Assembly (NCBI GenBank): GCA_026129545.1
Contig: JAHCHX010000001.1
Location: 1,983,501 to 2,047,500, forward strand
DNA length: 64,000 nt
Origin: Saprospiraceae bacterium
Lineage (GTDB): Bacteria > Bacteroidota > Bacteroidia > Chitinophagales > Saprospiraceae
Direction: 5' to 3'
Shown here: positions 1-9,543 of the stretch, piece after piece
How positions within the stretch are numbered: the first letter of the stretch is position 1
How the letters are laid out: every line of letters starts with the position of its first letter
The notes under the pieces: generated by a model
Databases searched by the model: none
What the model saw: only the letters and a program-made list of their open reading frames with translations
What the model was told of the DNA's origin: nothing
Made by a program: the position numbers and the translations under genes

Positions 1-1
1 C

Positions 2-517
2 GACGTGACCCGCCTTGAACTGGTGGCAGACCGCTTTTCAAAAATTGGTGCCGCCCCCGATTTGACCCCCACCAATGTGTTTGAGCAGTTGGAAAAAAAC
101 CGTGACTATATGCAGCGACGCGCGCCCCGAAGGGTCGAGTTCGATTTTCCGGCACCATCGGAACATTCGCCACTCATGGTCGGCATCAATGCGCCCTTGT
201 TCGATTGGGTCGTCGAAAACTTGCTCCGCAACGCGATTGACGCATTAGAAGGCGGGATGGGAAAAATAACAGCCCAAGTCTATGAAGAGGGCAGGTATGT
301 CTGCTTGGACATCACCGACACTGGCAAGGGCATTCCGCCCGGCAAATTCGGAACCGTCTTCAAGCCCGGCTATTCCACCAAAACACGCGGCTGGGGACTT
401 GGCCTTTCTCTCTCCAAGCGAATAGTGGAGGAATACCATAGTGGAAAAATCTTCGTGAAACAATCTGAAATCGGGAAAGGAACAACCTTCACCGTGAAAT
501 TGCCAAAAGCGAAATGA
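2..517 (+). CDS. Sensor histidine kinase, C-terminal ATPase part (5' truncated by window)
   Basis: This is the catalytic end of a sensor histidine kinase; the frame is open to the left edge, so the sensor and phosphoacceptor domains lie outside the window. Visible are the HATPase_c N box (NLLRNAIDA), the G1 box (DTGKGIP), an F-box-like stretch (FKPGYSTK) and the G2 box (GWGLGLSLS), ending in a typical TFTVKLP strand. These bind ATP for autophosphorylation of a histidine in the missing part. The domain type is certain; the signal and partner regulator are unknown. A 105-bp repeat follows, then a GMC oxidoreductase on the same strand. Confidence 0.85.
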   Translation, partial: DVTRLELVADRFSKIGAAPDLTPTNVFEQLEKNRDYMQRRAPRRVEFDFPAPSEHSPLMVGINAPLFDWVVENLLRNAIDALEGGMGKITAQVYEEGRYVCLDITDTGKGIPPGKFGTVFKPGYSTKTRGWGLGLSLSKRIVEEYHSGKIFVKQSEIGKGTTFTVKLPKAK

Positions 518-544
518 ACCCAACGCAGCGTTAAAAAAAGCTTC

Positions 545-649
545 TATGCCTCGCGCTGCCAAATTTTGGGCATGGCCACAAACACAATCCGCGCGAAACC
601 AAGGAGAGCAATACTGAGCATCTGACAAATCATAGCGAATCAAGGTATA
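545..649 (+). repeat. 105-bp dispersed repeat, copy 1
   Basis: First copy of a 105-bp element also found at 12183-12287 (minus strand), 55265-55369 and, cut by the window end, 63943-64000. It begins TATGCCT and ends AGGTATA, near-inverted termini. The last 31 bases, starting CATCTGACAAATC, are the best conserved and differ from copy 2 at one position. The right end lies 11 nt before the GMC oxidoreductase ATG. The internal TTTTGGGCA arm is kept, but its partner has decayed in this copy. Confidence 0.8.
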
Positions 650-660
650 ACATTCTGAAA

Positions 661-2355
661 ATGAACTTAAATCTACGCGCTACCCTTGAGAACACCTACG
701 ATGCCATCGTCATCGGATCCGGCATCAGCGGCGGCTGGGCTGCCAAAGAATTGACGGAAAGAGGCTTGAAAACCCTCGTGCTCGAGCGTGGTCGAATGGT
801 GGAACACGTCACCGACTACCCCACCGCCAACCTCAACCCCTGGGAAATGAAATATCGCGGCAGCGTCACCCCCGCCGACCGCCGCGAATCTCCCATCCAA
901 AGCAAGGTGTACAACTACGGAGAGGCCAGTAAACACTTTTTTGTGCGCGACGTGGACAACCCCTACAATCAAGTCAAGCCCTTCGATTGGATTCGCGGCT
1001 ACCACGTCGGCGGGCGCTCCATCCTTTGGGGCAAACAGACCTATCGCTGGAGCGACCTCGACTTTGAAGCCAATGCCAAAGACGGATACGGAGTGGATTG
1101 GCCCATTCGTTATGCCGACCTCGCGCCCTGGTACAGTTATGTGGAAAAATTCGCGGGCATCAGCGGCTCCACAGAAAACATCCCTGTGCTGCCCGACAGC
1201 GAATTCCTGCCCCCGATGGAAATGAACGTGCTGGAAAAACATGTGGCCAAGCGCATAGAGGAACACTACAAAGGAGCACGCCGCATGATTATCGGTCGAG
1301 TGGCACATCTGACAGTGCCTCACAATGGGCGCGGGTCCTGTCAGTTTCGCAACCGCTGCGAGCGCGGCTGCCCCTTTGGAGCCTATTTTAGCAGCAACTC
1401 GGCTACCCTCCCTGCCGCAAAGGCTACTGGCAAACTGACGATTCGACCCTTTTCCAATGTTCATTCCATTATTTATGACGAACAAAAAGGTCGCGCCATC
1501 GGCGTAAAAATCGTGGACACCGAGACCATGCAGACCTACGACTATTTTGCCAAAATCATCTTTTGCAACGCTTCCACCCTCGGCACGGCGGCCATCCTGC
1601 TCCACTCGACCTCGCGCCGCTTCCCCAATGGCCTCGGCAACGACAGCGAACAACTCGGCCACAACCTCATGGACCACCACTACGGCGTGGGCGCTTATGG
1701 CGACACTGACGATTTTCAGGAATTTTACTATTTCGGCAGAAGACCCAACGGCACCTACATCCCCCGCTTCCGCAATGTGAATGATGCCGACAAACGCGAC
1801 TACCTGCGCGGATTCGGCTATCAGGGTGGCGCAAGCCGTGGCCGCGCATCCATAGACGAGGGCATCGGCGCGGACTTCAAACAGGCGCTCACCGAAGCAG
1901 GCAAATGGGGCTTCGGCGTGGGCGCTTGGGGCGAACACTTGCCTTACTATGAAAACAAGGTGACGCTCAATCACTACAAAAAAGACAAATGGGGACTGCC
2001 GACGCTCGATATTGATTGCGAGTTCAAGGAGAATGAACGCAAAATGCGCGTGGACATGGCCAACGATGCCGCCGAGATGCTCGAGGCCGCCGGCCTGAAA
2101 AACGTCAACACCTACGACTCCAACCCTGCCCCCGGCTTCTGTATCCACGAAATGGGCACGGCTCGCATGGGGCGCGACCCCAAGACTTCGGTGCTCAACG
2201 GATGGAACCAAATCCATGCTTGCCCCAACGTGTTTGTCACCGACGGCGCTTGCATGACTTCCAACGGGGTAGTAAATCCCTCGCTCACCTATATGGCGCT
2301 CACGGCGCGGGCAGCAAATTGGGCAGTAGAGGAGTTGAAAAGGGGGAACCTGTAG
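661..2355 (+). CDS. GMC-family FAD-dependent oxidoreductase
   Basis: A 564-residue flavoprotein of the glucose-methanol-choline family, predicted to oxidise an alcohol group, probably of a sugar or other polyol. The N-terminal dinucleotide-binding loop GSGISGG (residues 19-25) binds FAD. The C-terminal substrate domain has the HEMGTARMG segment (about residue 495), where the family's catalytic histidine sits, and NPSLTYMAL (about 538). A cysteine cluster near residue 230 (CQFRNRCERGC) is common in bacterial members related to gluconate and glucoside dehydrogenases. No signal peptide is obvious. The start at 661 puts the FAD motif at the expected distance. The substrate cannot be read from sequence. 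Confidence 0.9.
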   Translation: MNLNLRATLENTYDAIVIGSGISGGWAAKELTERGLKTLVLERGRMVEHVTDYPTANLNPWEMKYRGSVTPADRRESPIQSKVYNYGEASKHFFVRDVDNPYNQVKPFDWIRGYHVGGRSILWGKQTYRWSDLDFEANAKDGYGVDWPIRYADLAPWYSYVEKFAGISGSTENIPVLPDSEFLPPMEMNVLEKHVAKRIEEHYKGARRMIIGRVAHLTVPHNGRGSCQFRNRCERGCPFGAYFSSNSATLPAAKATGKLTIRPFSNVHSIIYDEQKGRAIGVKIVDTETMQTYDYFAKIIFCNASTLGTAAILLHSTSRRFPNGLGNDSEQLGHNLMDHHYGVGAYGDTDDFQEFYYFGRRPNGTYIPRFRNVNDADKRDYLRGFGYQGGASRGRASIDEGIGADFKQALTEAGKWGFGVGAWGEHLPYYENKVTLNHYKKDKWGLPTLDIDCEFKENERKMRVDMANDAAEMLEAAGLKNVNTYDSNPAPGFCIHEMGTARMGRDPKTSVLNGWNQIHACPNVFVTDGACMTSNGVVNPSLTYMALTARAANWAVEELKRGNL

Positions 2356-2431
2356 GCGCTTGCGGCAAACTCAGGGAGTGTGAAAGGTGGAAGCCGGAGG
2401 GCGCGGATTCAGGTTTTTCGTGAGCGTGTTC

Positions 2432-2464
2432 AAAAAAAGGTGCCATCCCTTTGGGGATGGCACC
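2432..2464 (-). terminator. Intrinsic terminator of sucC
   Basis: A perfect 11-bp stem (GGTGCCATCCC / GGGATGGCACC, 2439-2464) with a 4-nt loop. On the minus strand it is followed by seven T residues (2438-2432). It lies about 40 bp past the sucC stop codon. Confidence 0.88.
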
Positions 2465-2501
2465 TTGGCTTCATACCTGTCAGCGCGATGCTCGCGCCTT
2501 G

Positions 2502-3695
2502 TCACTTTTTCAACACCTCTGCCACCAAATCCGCCGCTTCTTGGAACTCCACCGCGCCCATTACTTTCAGGCCGGATTCGTCAATGATTTTTTTGGCAAT
2601 GTCGGCGTTGGTGCCTTGTAGTCGGACAATGACCGGCACTGGGATATCGCCGATTTTTTTGTACGCATCCACCACGCCCTGCGCCACGCGGTCGCAGCGC
2701 ACGATGCCCCCAAAGATGTTGATGAGAATGGCCTTTACATTCGGGTCTTTTAGGATAAACCGCATAGCGTTCTCCACCCGTTCCGCGTCTGCGGTGCCGC
2801 CCACATCGAGGAAGTTGGCAGGCTCGCCGCCGTAAAGTTTTATCAAGTCCATGGTAGCCATGGCAAGGCCGGCACCATTCACCATGCAGCCCACGTTGCC
2901 GTCGAGTTTGACGTAGTTGAGGTCATATTCCTGCGCCTCCACATCGGCGGGGTCTTCCTCGTCCTTGTCGCGCATGGCTTCGAGGTCTTTGTGGCGGAAA
3001 AGGGCGTTGTCGTCGAGCGTCACCTTGGCATCTACGGCGATGATGCGGTCGTCGGAGGTTTTCAGACAAGGGTTTATTTCAAACAAACTGGCATCGGAGC
3101 CAACAAAAGCTGCGTAGAGCTTTTGCACAAAATCCACCATTTCCTTGAAAGCTTGGCCACTTAGCCCGAGGTTGAAAGCGACTTTTTGCGCTTGGAATGG
3201 GCGCAAGCCCAACAGAGGGTCTACTGGCTCAAAGAACACGCGGTCGGGTGTTTCTTCCGCCACTTTTTCGATATCCATGCCGCCGTCGGGAGAGTACATG
3301 ATGACGTTGCCGCCACGCCCGCGGTCGGTGAGGATGCTGATGTAAAATTCTTTGTGTTCGCTGGGGCCGGGATAAAACACATCTTGCGCGACCAGCACCT
3401 TGCGCACCAATTTGCCTTCGGCAGAGGTCTGCGGGGTGACGAGGCGCATCCCGAGCATATTTCCTGCTATTTCGCCCGCTTGCTCAGGGCTTTTGGCCAG
3501 CTTCACGCCACCTCCTTTACCGCGGCCGCCTGCGTGCACTTGGGCTTTGACCACGCACCAATCGGAGTTGTGGAGTTCTTTCAATTTTTTGGCAGCTTCC
3601 ACGGCCTCTGCCGCGTTGTATGCGACGATGCCTTCCTGAATTTTTACGCCGAAGGACTTAAGCAGTTCTTTTCCCTGATATTCGTGCAGATTCAT
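2502..3695 (-). CDS. sucC: Succinyl-CoA synthetase subunit beta
   Basis: Beta subunit of succinyl-CoA ligase (TCA cycle), which with the alpha subunit converts succinyl-CoA, phosphate and NDP to succinate, CoA and NTP. The protein is 397 residues, the usual length. It opens with MNLHEYQGKELL, has the ATP-grasp glycine-rich segment (HAGGRGKGGGVKLA), the GLSGQAFKEM helix region and the C-terminal CoA-ligase segment with NIFGGIVRCD. sucD is not adjacent, so the two subunits are encoded apart. A strong terminator follows the gene. Confidence 0.96.
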   Translation of the reverse strand: MNLHEYQGKELLKSFGVKIQEGIVAYNAAEAVEAAKKLKELHNSDWCVVKAQVHAGGRGKGGGVKLAKSPEQAGEIAGNMLGMRLVTPQTSAEGKLVRKVLVAQDVFYPGPSEHKEFYISILTDRGRGGNVIMYSPDGGMDIEKVAEETPDRVFFEPVDPLLGLRPFQAQKVAFNLGLSGQAFKEMVDFVQKLYAAFVGSDASLFEINPCLKTSDDRIIAVDAKVTLDDNALFRHKDLEAMRDKDEEDPADVEAQEYDLNYVKLDGNVGCMVNGAGLAMATMDLIKLYGGEPANFLDVGGTADAERVENAMRFILKDPNVKAILINIFGGIVRCDRVAQGVVDAYKKIGDIPVPVIVRLQGTNADIAKKIIDESGLKVMGAVEFQEAADLVAEVLKK

Positions 3696-3931
3696 GTTTG
3701 AAAATGGTAAGTAGCGAATGGTGAAAATGAGTAGCGGCCAAAAGTAAGGCGATTTCGCAACTGGCAGGTTTTGTGGGCATATTTTTCAGAACAACAAACG
3801 GCGCAGGCAGAAAAGTTAAATTCTTGGATTGCGAGACTTTCCCGAATATTTTTTTCCCGAAATGGCTAACTGTGGCAAAACTGTGGAACAGAATTTGCCG
3901 TTTGCCAATTTTCAAAAAAATGTGTTTTGTC

Positions 3932-4330
3932 ATGCACGCTAAGTTGAATATCGACCGCCACTTTCTATTTCTGCACGGCTCCAAACTCGCCGTCTTCGCC
4001 GAGCGCGTTCTCCGCGACACACACCAGAATCCATATCTGCCCAAGCCGCAAACATTGTGGGAAAACCTCCGCGACGCATCCATCGAGCTGCGCAACGTGC
4101 TCGACGATTCCGAACTCAAGCGCAAGGAACGCACCGATGCCATCCGCGAAAAAGAAGCAATAGTGCTCGTGGCGCTCACTCGCCTTGCCGACCATGTGGA
4201 GTATGCCGCCGCTTGCAAGTCCGATGTGTTCACCACAGGGTTTCGTGCTCAGACGGAACATCGCAAACCCATGGAAACAGTGCGTCGAAAGCGTATGTCA
4301 GTAAAATTGGCACAGTTGGAAGCGGTTTGA
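3932..4330 (+). CDS. Conserved-looking hypothetical protein, 132 aa
   Basis: Not recognised. From the ATG at 3932 the protein is 132 residues, highly charged and mostly helical by composition, with a middle rich in Glu/Arg/Lys (SELKRKERTDAIREKEAIVL) and a basic tail (RRKRMSVKLAQ). It has no signal peptide or membrane segment. An in-frame ATG 12 bases upstream (3920) is an alternative. The much longer upstream extension is rejected because its composition is unlike a protein and it covers the sucC promoter area. It is divergent from sucC and convergent with ftsE. Confidence 0.55.
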   Translation: MHAKLNIDRHFLFLHGSKLAVFAERVLRDTHQNPYLPKPQTLWENLRDASIELRNVLDDSELKRKERTDAIREKEAIVLVALTRLADHVEYAAACKSDVFTTGFRAQTEHRKPMETVRRKRMSVKLAQLEAV

Positions 4331-4356
4331 TTGACAAGGATTGGTTCTTGTATCAC

Positions 4357-4392
4357 TTTGACAGCCTGCCCATCAGCTGGCAGGCTGTCAAA
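4357..4392. terminator. Perfect 14-bp inverted repeat between convergent genes
   Basis: TTTGACAGCCTGCC (4357-4370) and its exact complement (4379-4392), separated by 8 nt. It sits between the convergent hypothetical gene and ftsE. There is no T tract, so it is a hairpin with a likely but unproven termination role. Confidence 0.5.
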
Positions 4393-4498
4393 ATAACAAT
4401 TCTCCAAAAAAACCTTTAGCCAGAATGGCATGAAACGGAGGGTTTCGTATGCGGGTAGGGTACGCAAATTCAAAAACCCGCTTGCCCTCGCACCCCAC

Positions 4499-5188
4499 TT
4501 ATTTTATCGCCACTCCCTCATCGTCAATCAGCTTGCCGTGTTGGATGCGAATGATACGCGCAGGAAAATTTTGCAGAATGCGGTAGTCGTGCGTGGCGCA
4601 GAACACGGCGGTGTGGTTTTGCCGGGCGAGGTTGCGCATCAACACCAGCACATCGTCGCTGGTCTCAGGGTCGAGGTTGCCCGTAGGCTCGTCGGCGATG
4701 AGCAGCGCGGGTTTGTTGAGCAAGGCACGGGCGATGACCACGCGCTGTTGCTCGCCGCCGGAAAGTTCGTAAGGCATGGCATATCGTTTGGCTGGCAGCC
4801 CTGTTCCTTCCAGCACCTCCGTCACACGTTGATTCATCAGGCCTGCGTCGGTCCATCCCGTGGCGCGCAACACGAAGAGCAGGTTCTCTTCCACATTCCT
4901 ATCCGTCAGCAAGTTGAAGTCCTGAAAGACGATGCCGAGTTTGCGGCGCAGCAGGTGCATATTGCCGCGATGGAGGCTCCGCAAGTCGAAGCCAGCGACT
5001 TCGCCAAATCCTTTCGTCAGCGGCAGCGCGCCATAGAGTGTCTTGAGCAGGCTGGTTTTTCCGCTCCCTGTTTTGCCTATAAGATAGGTGAATTCTCCTT
5101 CTCCGATGGTGAGATTGATGTTTTCCAGCACGACGTTGCCATCTTGTTGGCTAATGTCGGCATTGGATAGTTTGACAATGTGGGACAT
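4499..5188 (-). CDS. ftsE: Cell division ABC transporter ATP-binding protein FtsE
   Basis: A 229-residue ABC ATPase. Walker A is GKTGSGKT (38-45), the signature motif LSGGEQQR (142-149) and Walker B LLIADEP (162-168), followed by TGNLD. The short single-domain form and the [19 protein letters not shown] start are typical of FtsE, which with FtsX couples ATP hydrolysis to periplasmic peptidoglycan hydrolases at the septum. No ftsX neighbour is present, which is common in Bacteroidota. A LolD/MacB-type exporter ATPase is the main alternative. Confidence 0.85.
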   Translation of the reverse strand: MSHIVKLSNADISQQDGNVVLENINLTIGEGEFTYLIGKTGSGKTSLLKTLYGALPLTKGFGEVAGFDLRSLHRGNMHLLRRKLGIVFQDFNLLTDRNVEENLLFVLRATGWTDAGLMNQRVTEVLEGTGLPAKRYAMPYELSGGEQQRVVIARALLNKPALLIADEPTGNLDPETSDDVLVLMRNLARQNHTAVFCATHDYRILQNFPARIIRIQHGKLIDDEGVAIK

Positions 5189-5360
5189 GATGATGATTAT
5201 TTGTCGCGCTGTGCGAGTGTTGTTTTCGAGGCGCGAAAGTGCGGATTTTAAAATTCTCGGCGGCTATGTGTTTTGAAAAATAACGCGCTCGGTGGGCAGC
5301 AAATACCGCTTAAAGTTGAATCTTGCATTCAATTTCCACTTTGTTTCATCTGCAACGGCC

Positions 5361-8300
5361 ATGAACACAACATTCCCCCTCGCCTGCCTGGTTTTTATTT
5401 TGAAAATCGGAACCGCGAACGCGCAAACACCGAAAGACGCCACCGTTCCACTGACAGCTACTGTCAGCACAAACCCTGCCAACATTACCCTGAATTGGGA
5501 AAACCCCACCGCCTCCACGTTGCTCATTCAGCGCCGCACCAAAGGACAGGCAGGCAACCAATGGGTGCAGCTGCTCAGCGCGACCAACAGCACTCAAAAC
5601 ACTTTGTCAGACAACAACGTGGCAATTGGCCAAACCTATGAGTACCGGATAGCACGCACCACCAACATCGCCGCGCACGGCTACGCGCACGTCGCCGTGG
5701 AAGCGCCTGTGACAGACCATCGCGGCACGCTCTTGCTTCTGGTGGATGCCGACCTCGCAGTGCCGCTGGCTGCTGAACTGGAACGCCTGCGCGACGACCT
5801 TTCGGGCGATGGCTGGCGCATAAAAGAACACTTCGTGGATGGCACCGCCACGGTGCAATCGGTGAAAAACCTCATCGTTGCCGACTTCAACACAAATCCC
5901 GCCGAGGTGAGAGCCGTGTTGCTGTTGGGCAAAATACCCGTGCCTTATTCGGGCAATTCCGCTTGGGACGGCCACTCCGACCACTCCGGCGCTTGGCCCG
6001 CCGATGCCTACTACGCCGACGTGGATGGCACATGGACCGACATCGCGGTGAACAACAGCTCGCCCACACGCGCAGCCAACAAAAATGTGCCCGGCGATGG
6101 CAAATTCGACCAGAGCATCATTCCCTCGGCAGTGGAACTGGAAGTAGGTCGGGTGGATTTTCGGCGCTTGACTATGGGGACTTTTGGTGCTTCCACCACC
6201 GACTTGCTCCGACGGTATTTGAATAAAAACCATGACTGGCGCACAGGAGCCTACACGGTGGAACAAAAGGCATTGGTGGACGACAATTTTGGCTATTTCA
6301 GCGGCGAAGCATTCGCTGCCAACGGGTTCAGAAATGCTTATCCATTGGTGGGGGCGGCCAATGTGTCGAGTGCGGATTTCTTTGACGACACGCACCCGCA
6401 GCGTTATTTGATGGGCTACGGAACTGGCCCCGGCACATACACCAGCGCAGGAGGCGTGGGCAATAGCGGGAATTTTGCCAATGACACAGTGAACATCGTT
6501 TTCTCCAACATCTTTGGGAGCTATCACGGCGACTGGGACTACGAAACCAACCCGCTCATGCCTGCGGCACTGGCCTCGCGGGGCGGCATTCTCACTTGTG
6601 CATGGGCGGGTCGGCCTCACCATTTCTATCAGGCGCTGGCTTCGGGCGAGACCATGGGCTATTGCATGAAGGAAACCCAAAACGCGCAGTTCAACAACGC
6701 CTATTTCAACACTTTTGGCAGGAGCGGCGCCCATGTCGCGCTGCTCGGCGACCCCACCGTGCGAGCACACATCGTGGCTCCACCCTCGAACGTGAGCGCC
6801 GTCGCCGCGTGCGGCAAGGTATCGTTGGAGTGGAAGCCCTCGCCTGACGACGACGTGGTGGGCTACCACATCTATCGCTCTAAGGAAAAACACGGAGCCT
6901 ACACGCGCCTTACAACAGAGGCCATCGCCGCCACGACATTCACGGACGATAACCCCTCAACGGATACGCTGCACTATCAGGTTCGAGCTATCAAATCGCA
7001 AACCTCGCCGGGTGGTGGCGTTTATTGGAACAATAGCACAGGGGTGAGGGCATCCGTCTTCTCGCCTTCATATACGCCGCCAACCGTGAGCATTGTTAGT
7101 GAAACAAATACCTTGAATTGCGCCACCCCGGAAATAACCCTGACGGCTTTTAGTGACTCAACCAGTGCGGCGTTTCAATGGTCAGGCCCCAATAATTTTG
7201 CCGCGAGCGGCCAAAGTGTCTTGATTGACACGACGGGCATTTACACGGTGGCCGCTACTTTTCCCGACGGCTGTGTTCAATTCGACGAGGTCTCCATTTT
7301 GGGTGATTACAGTATCCCGGTGATTCCACCCTTTCCTGACCTCGTTGTTGATTGCAACAACCCATGCGTTGCGCTTCATCTTCCCGATTTTCCCGAAATC
7401 GAATACTATTTGGATAGTGTACTGTTGCCCGGCACATCCCCATTTAGCCTCTGTGCAGCAGGCTCCTACACTTTGCTCGCCCAATCAAAACTCAATGGCT
7501 GCTCCGCGAGCCAACCGCTCGAAATTGCCGCCGACACCATCTCGCCGCTCATCAGCATAGCAGGGATTGGACTCATCACTTGCAGTTCGCCAACTATCGC
7601 CTTGATGGCCACCTCGTCCGTGCCCGGCACACTCTACACTTGGTCAGGCCCCGGCGCTTTTCATTCCAATGCTTCCAACGTGGCAATCACCATACCCGGC
7701 ACTTATTTCTTGATGGCGGTCAATCCAAGCAACGGATGCACCACCACCACTTCCATTGCCATAGAAGGCGACGGAACGCTGCCCGATATAACCGCCGCAG
7801 GCGGCTCTATCACCTGCAACAACCCAACCGTGCAACTTGCCGGCGGCTCTTCCACACCCGGAAGCACGTTCCTGTGGACAGGACCGAGCGGCTTCACCTC
7901 CTCGCTGGAAGACCCAAGCACGACGATGCCGGGAACATACCTGCTGACAGTGACTTCGCCCAACGGGTGCAGCGCGCAAGCAGCGGCGATGGTCACTATT
8001 GACACGATTGGCCCGCTGGTCATTTTGGAGCCTTACGGACAATTAGACTGCGAACACCCCTGCGTGACGGCTTTCTTTTACCAGCTTTTTCCTGAATTGA
8101 CAGCTGACTCGGTCGTGGTGTGCGAGGCGGGCAACTACACATACATCGCCACCGGGCCAAATGGCTGCACCACCACGTTCCCCTTCGAGGTGACGCAAGC
8201 GCCCACCGACGGCATTGTTTCCATCACTGGCACACCTGAATCCGCACCCGGTGCGAACGACGGCGCCATCCAATTGAGCATCGCGGGGGGCAACCCGCCT

Positions 8301-8705
8301 TTCACTTTTCTTTGGAGCAATGGCGCGACTTCTCAGCACCTGCTGAACATACCCGGCGGCACTTACTCCGTCATCATTACCGACGCGGGGCAATGCACTT
8401 ACACCGCTTCCATCACGGTGGAAACCCTCGTCAGCACGCTCGAAGCGCTCGTTTTCCAGCAGTTCGCGCTCTCGCCCAACCCAACGGACGGACGTGCCTT
8501 GTTGCTGATTCAACTGCATCGGCCTGCGCTCGTGCGGGTGACGGCGAGCGACGCGGCAGGACGCTTGCTTTGGGCAGTACCTGAAGCGACCACCAGCACG
8601 CTGAGCCTCCCGATTGATTTGAGCGCCCATACCCCCGGCACCTATTACATATCGGTCGTGATAGGCCATCAAGTTTTCACGCGGAAAATGGTGGTGGCGC
8701 GGTGA
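5361..8705 (+). CDS. Secreted gingipain-like (C25) multidomain protein with SprB repeat and T9SS sorting domain
   Basis: A protein of 1114 residues from the ATG at 5361, which opens a clear signal peptide cleaved after TANAQ; upstream GTG extension rejected. Order: FN3-like domain (about 30-115); a C25-type peptidase-like core (about 120-470) with VLLLGKIPVP, a PADAYYADVDG segment, the VGRVD strand, a candidate catalytic His389 in SYHGDWD and Cys413 in LTCAWAGRP, closing with LLGDPTVR; a second FN3 (about 471-565); several Cys-containing Ig/PKD-like repeats, each with a W-x-GP core; a SprB-type repeat (starting near GANDGAIQL); and a type A T9SS C-terminal domain with SPNPTDG and GTYYISV. Predicted export through Sec then T9SS to the cell surface. 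Proteolytic activity is inferred from motif order only. Confidence 0.83.
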   Translation: MNTTFPLACLVFILKIGTANAQTPKDATVPLTATVSTNPANITLNWENPTASTLLIQRRTKGQAGNQWVQLLSATNSTQNTLSDNNVAIGQTYEYRIARTTNIAAHGYAHVAVEAPVTDHRGTLLLLVDADLAVPLAAELERLRDDLSGDGWRIKEHFVDGTATVQSVKNLIVADFNTNPAEVRAVLLLGKIPVPYSGNSAWDGHSDHSGAWPADAYYADVDGTWTDIAVNNSSPTRAANKNVPGDGKFDQSIIPSAVELEVGRVDFRRLTMGTFGASTTDLLRRYLNKNHDWRTGAYTVEQKALVDDNFGYFSGEAFAANGFRNAYPLVGAANVSSADFFDDTHPQRYLMGYGTGPGTYTSAGGVGNSGNFANDTVNIVFSNIFGSYHGDWDYETNPLMPAALASRGGILTCAWAGRPHHFYQALASGETMGYCMKETQNAQFNNAYFNTFGRSGAHVALLGDPTVRAHIVAPPSNVSAVAACGKVSLEWKPSPDDDVVGYHIYRSKEKHGAYTRLTTEAIAATTFTDDNPSTDTLHYQVRAIKSQTSPGGGVYWNNSTGVRASVFSPSYTPPTVSIVSETNTLNCATPEITLTAFSDSTSAAFQWSGPNNFAASGQSVLIDTTGIYTVAATFPDGCVQFDEVSILGDYSIPVIPPFPDLVVDCNNPCVALHLPDFPEIEYYLDSVLLPGTSPFSLCAAGSYTLLAQSKLNGCSASQPLEIAADTISPLISIAGIGLITCSSPTIALMATSSVPGTLYTWSGPGAFHSNASNVAITIPGTYFLMAVNPSNGCTTTTSIAIEGDGTLPDITAAGGSITCNNPTVQLAGGSSTPGSTFLWTGPSGFTSSLEDPSTTMPGTYLLTVTSPNGCSAQAAAMVTIDTIGPLVILEPYGQLDCEHPCVTAFFYQLFPELTADSVVVCEAGNYTYIATGPNGCTTTFPFEVTQAPTDGIVSITGTPESAPGANDGAIQLSIAGGNPPFTFLWSNGATSQHLLNIPGGTYSVIITDAGQCTYTASITVETLVSTLEALVFQQFALSPNPTDGRALLLIQLHRPALVRVTASDAAGRLLWAVPEATTSTLSLPIDLSAHTPGTYYISVVIGHQVFTRKMVVAR

Positions 8706-8711
8706 TGTGGC

Positions 8712-8948
8712 TCACCACCGTCGCCGTTTTCCGCCCCTCACTTTGGCGTAGTCGTAAAAATCAATGATGCAGCCGCGCATATAGCTGCCTTTGGAGGAAG
8801 CGTTCATCAGCCCCTCGTATTTCTCTTTCGGCACGTCGTAGTAGCGGTAGGTGAGACCGGAAGTGACAAAGCGTACTTCCTGCGCTTGTTCTTTTTCGTC
8901 GTAGCCGACGAGGTCTATCATGGAGGAATCTACTTCAGTGTAGGTCAT
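8712..8948 (-). CDS. KTSC domain protein, 78 aa
   Basis: A small cytoplasmic protein made almost entirely of a KTSC domain: an SSMIDLVGYD start, the V-x-F...YRYYDVP centre and the SKGSYMRG...FYDY end. The family's function is unknown. The ATG at 8948 begins just before the domain; the longer upstream reading (to 9059) runs through repeats and is rejected. Its stop is 6 bp from the stop of the convergent C25-like gene. Confidence 0.8.
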   Translation of the reverse strand: MTYTEVDSSMIDLVGYDEKEQAQEVRFVTSGLTYRYYDVPKEKYEGLMNASSKGSYMRGCIIDFYDYAKVRGGKRRRW

Positions 8949-9033
8949 TGCGATGCGTATGTTCTTTTTTGAATTGCTCAGCGGTGTAGCCTTTCTCGTC
9001 CCAATCCTTGTCGGCGGAGGTTGCTTCATCGCC

Positions 9034-9170
9034 GTTGTTGGCGTCCCCGCCAACGACACCTCGCGCGGGAGGCCCGGCGAAAAGCGAGCTCCTTTGCTGG
9101 GCTTCGAGCTCCGCCGCTTGTTGTTGGCGAGGACGCCAACAACGGCAGAAGGACGCCAACAACGGCAGAA
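9034..9170. repeat. Palindromic and tandem repeats around a GTTGTTGGCG motif
   Basis: Two hairpins share the same arm: GTTGTTGGCG / CGCCAACGAC (9034-9057, one mismatch) and GTTGTTGGCG / CGCCAACAAC (9120-9143, perfect). The second runs into two exact tandem copies of a 20-mer (9131-9150, 9151-9170). The rest of the spacer 8949-9240 shows no convincing gene. Confidence 0.7.
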
Positions 9171-9240
9171 AAGAGGGGAGCGAAAAGGAAGAGGGGGGGC
9201 AAGGATCAGGGATTTGCTCCTGGCAGGTTGTCTTTGGCGG

Positions 9241-9543
9241 TTAAGCGCTCATTTTGAAAGGAATGTCCATGCGTTCCAGCAGCGTTTGAAGAAGTTGTTG
9301 CTCTTCGCGGTTTTTGGGAAAAACCTGCAACGACCCGGCCAGTTGGGTTTGCGACATTTTTTCTGCCTTGATTCGGCTGGCTCGCACCGACTCTTTAAGC
9401 GCGAGCAATCCTTCGCGAAGGTCGTCGCTGTCTTTCTCACCGAGGGTAGCGAGGAGATTTTGATAAAACTGCTCCCGCGCAGCCTCGCTGTCGAGTTGGC
9501 GGTGCTGTTCGAGCCATGTCTGGAGTTCTTGTTGAGCGGTCAT
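9241..9543 (-). CDS. Hypothetical protein, 100 aa, helical
   Basis: Not recognised. An acidic, Gln/Glu/Leu-rich protein predicted to be all-helical (MTAQQELQTWLEQH at the N-terminus, then several amphipathic stretches), without signal peptide or membrane segment. Its ATG overlaps the stop of the upstream broken reading frame by ATGA, which implies translational coupling of a two-gene unit when the first frame was intact. Confidence 0.55.
   Translation of the reverse strand: MTAQQELQTWLEQHRQLDSEAAREQFYQNLLATLGEKDSDDLREGLLALKESVRASRIKAEKMSQTQLAGSLQVFPKNREEQQLLQTLLERMDIPFKMSA

Noticed and set aside
673..2217. 514-aa minus-strand ORF opposite the GMC oxidoreductase
   Set aside because: A shadow of a GC-rich gene whose own product is clearly recognisable.
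2439..2464. Terminator for the GMC oxidoreductase on the plus strand
   Set aside because: The T tract is only on the minus-strand side, so the hairpin serves sucC.
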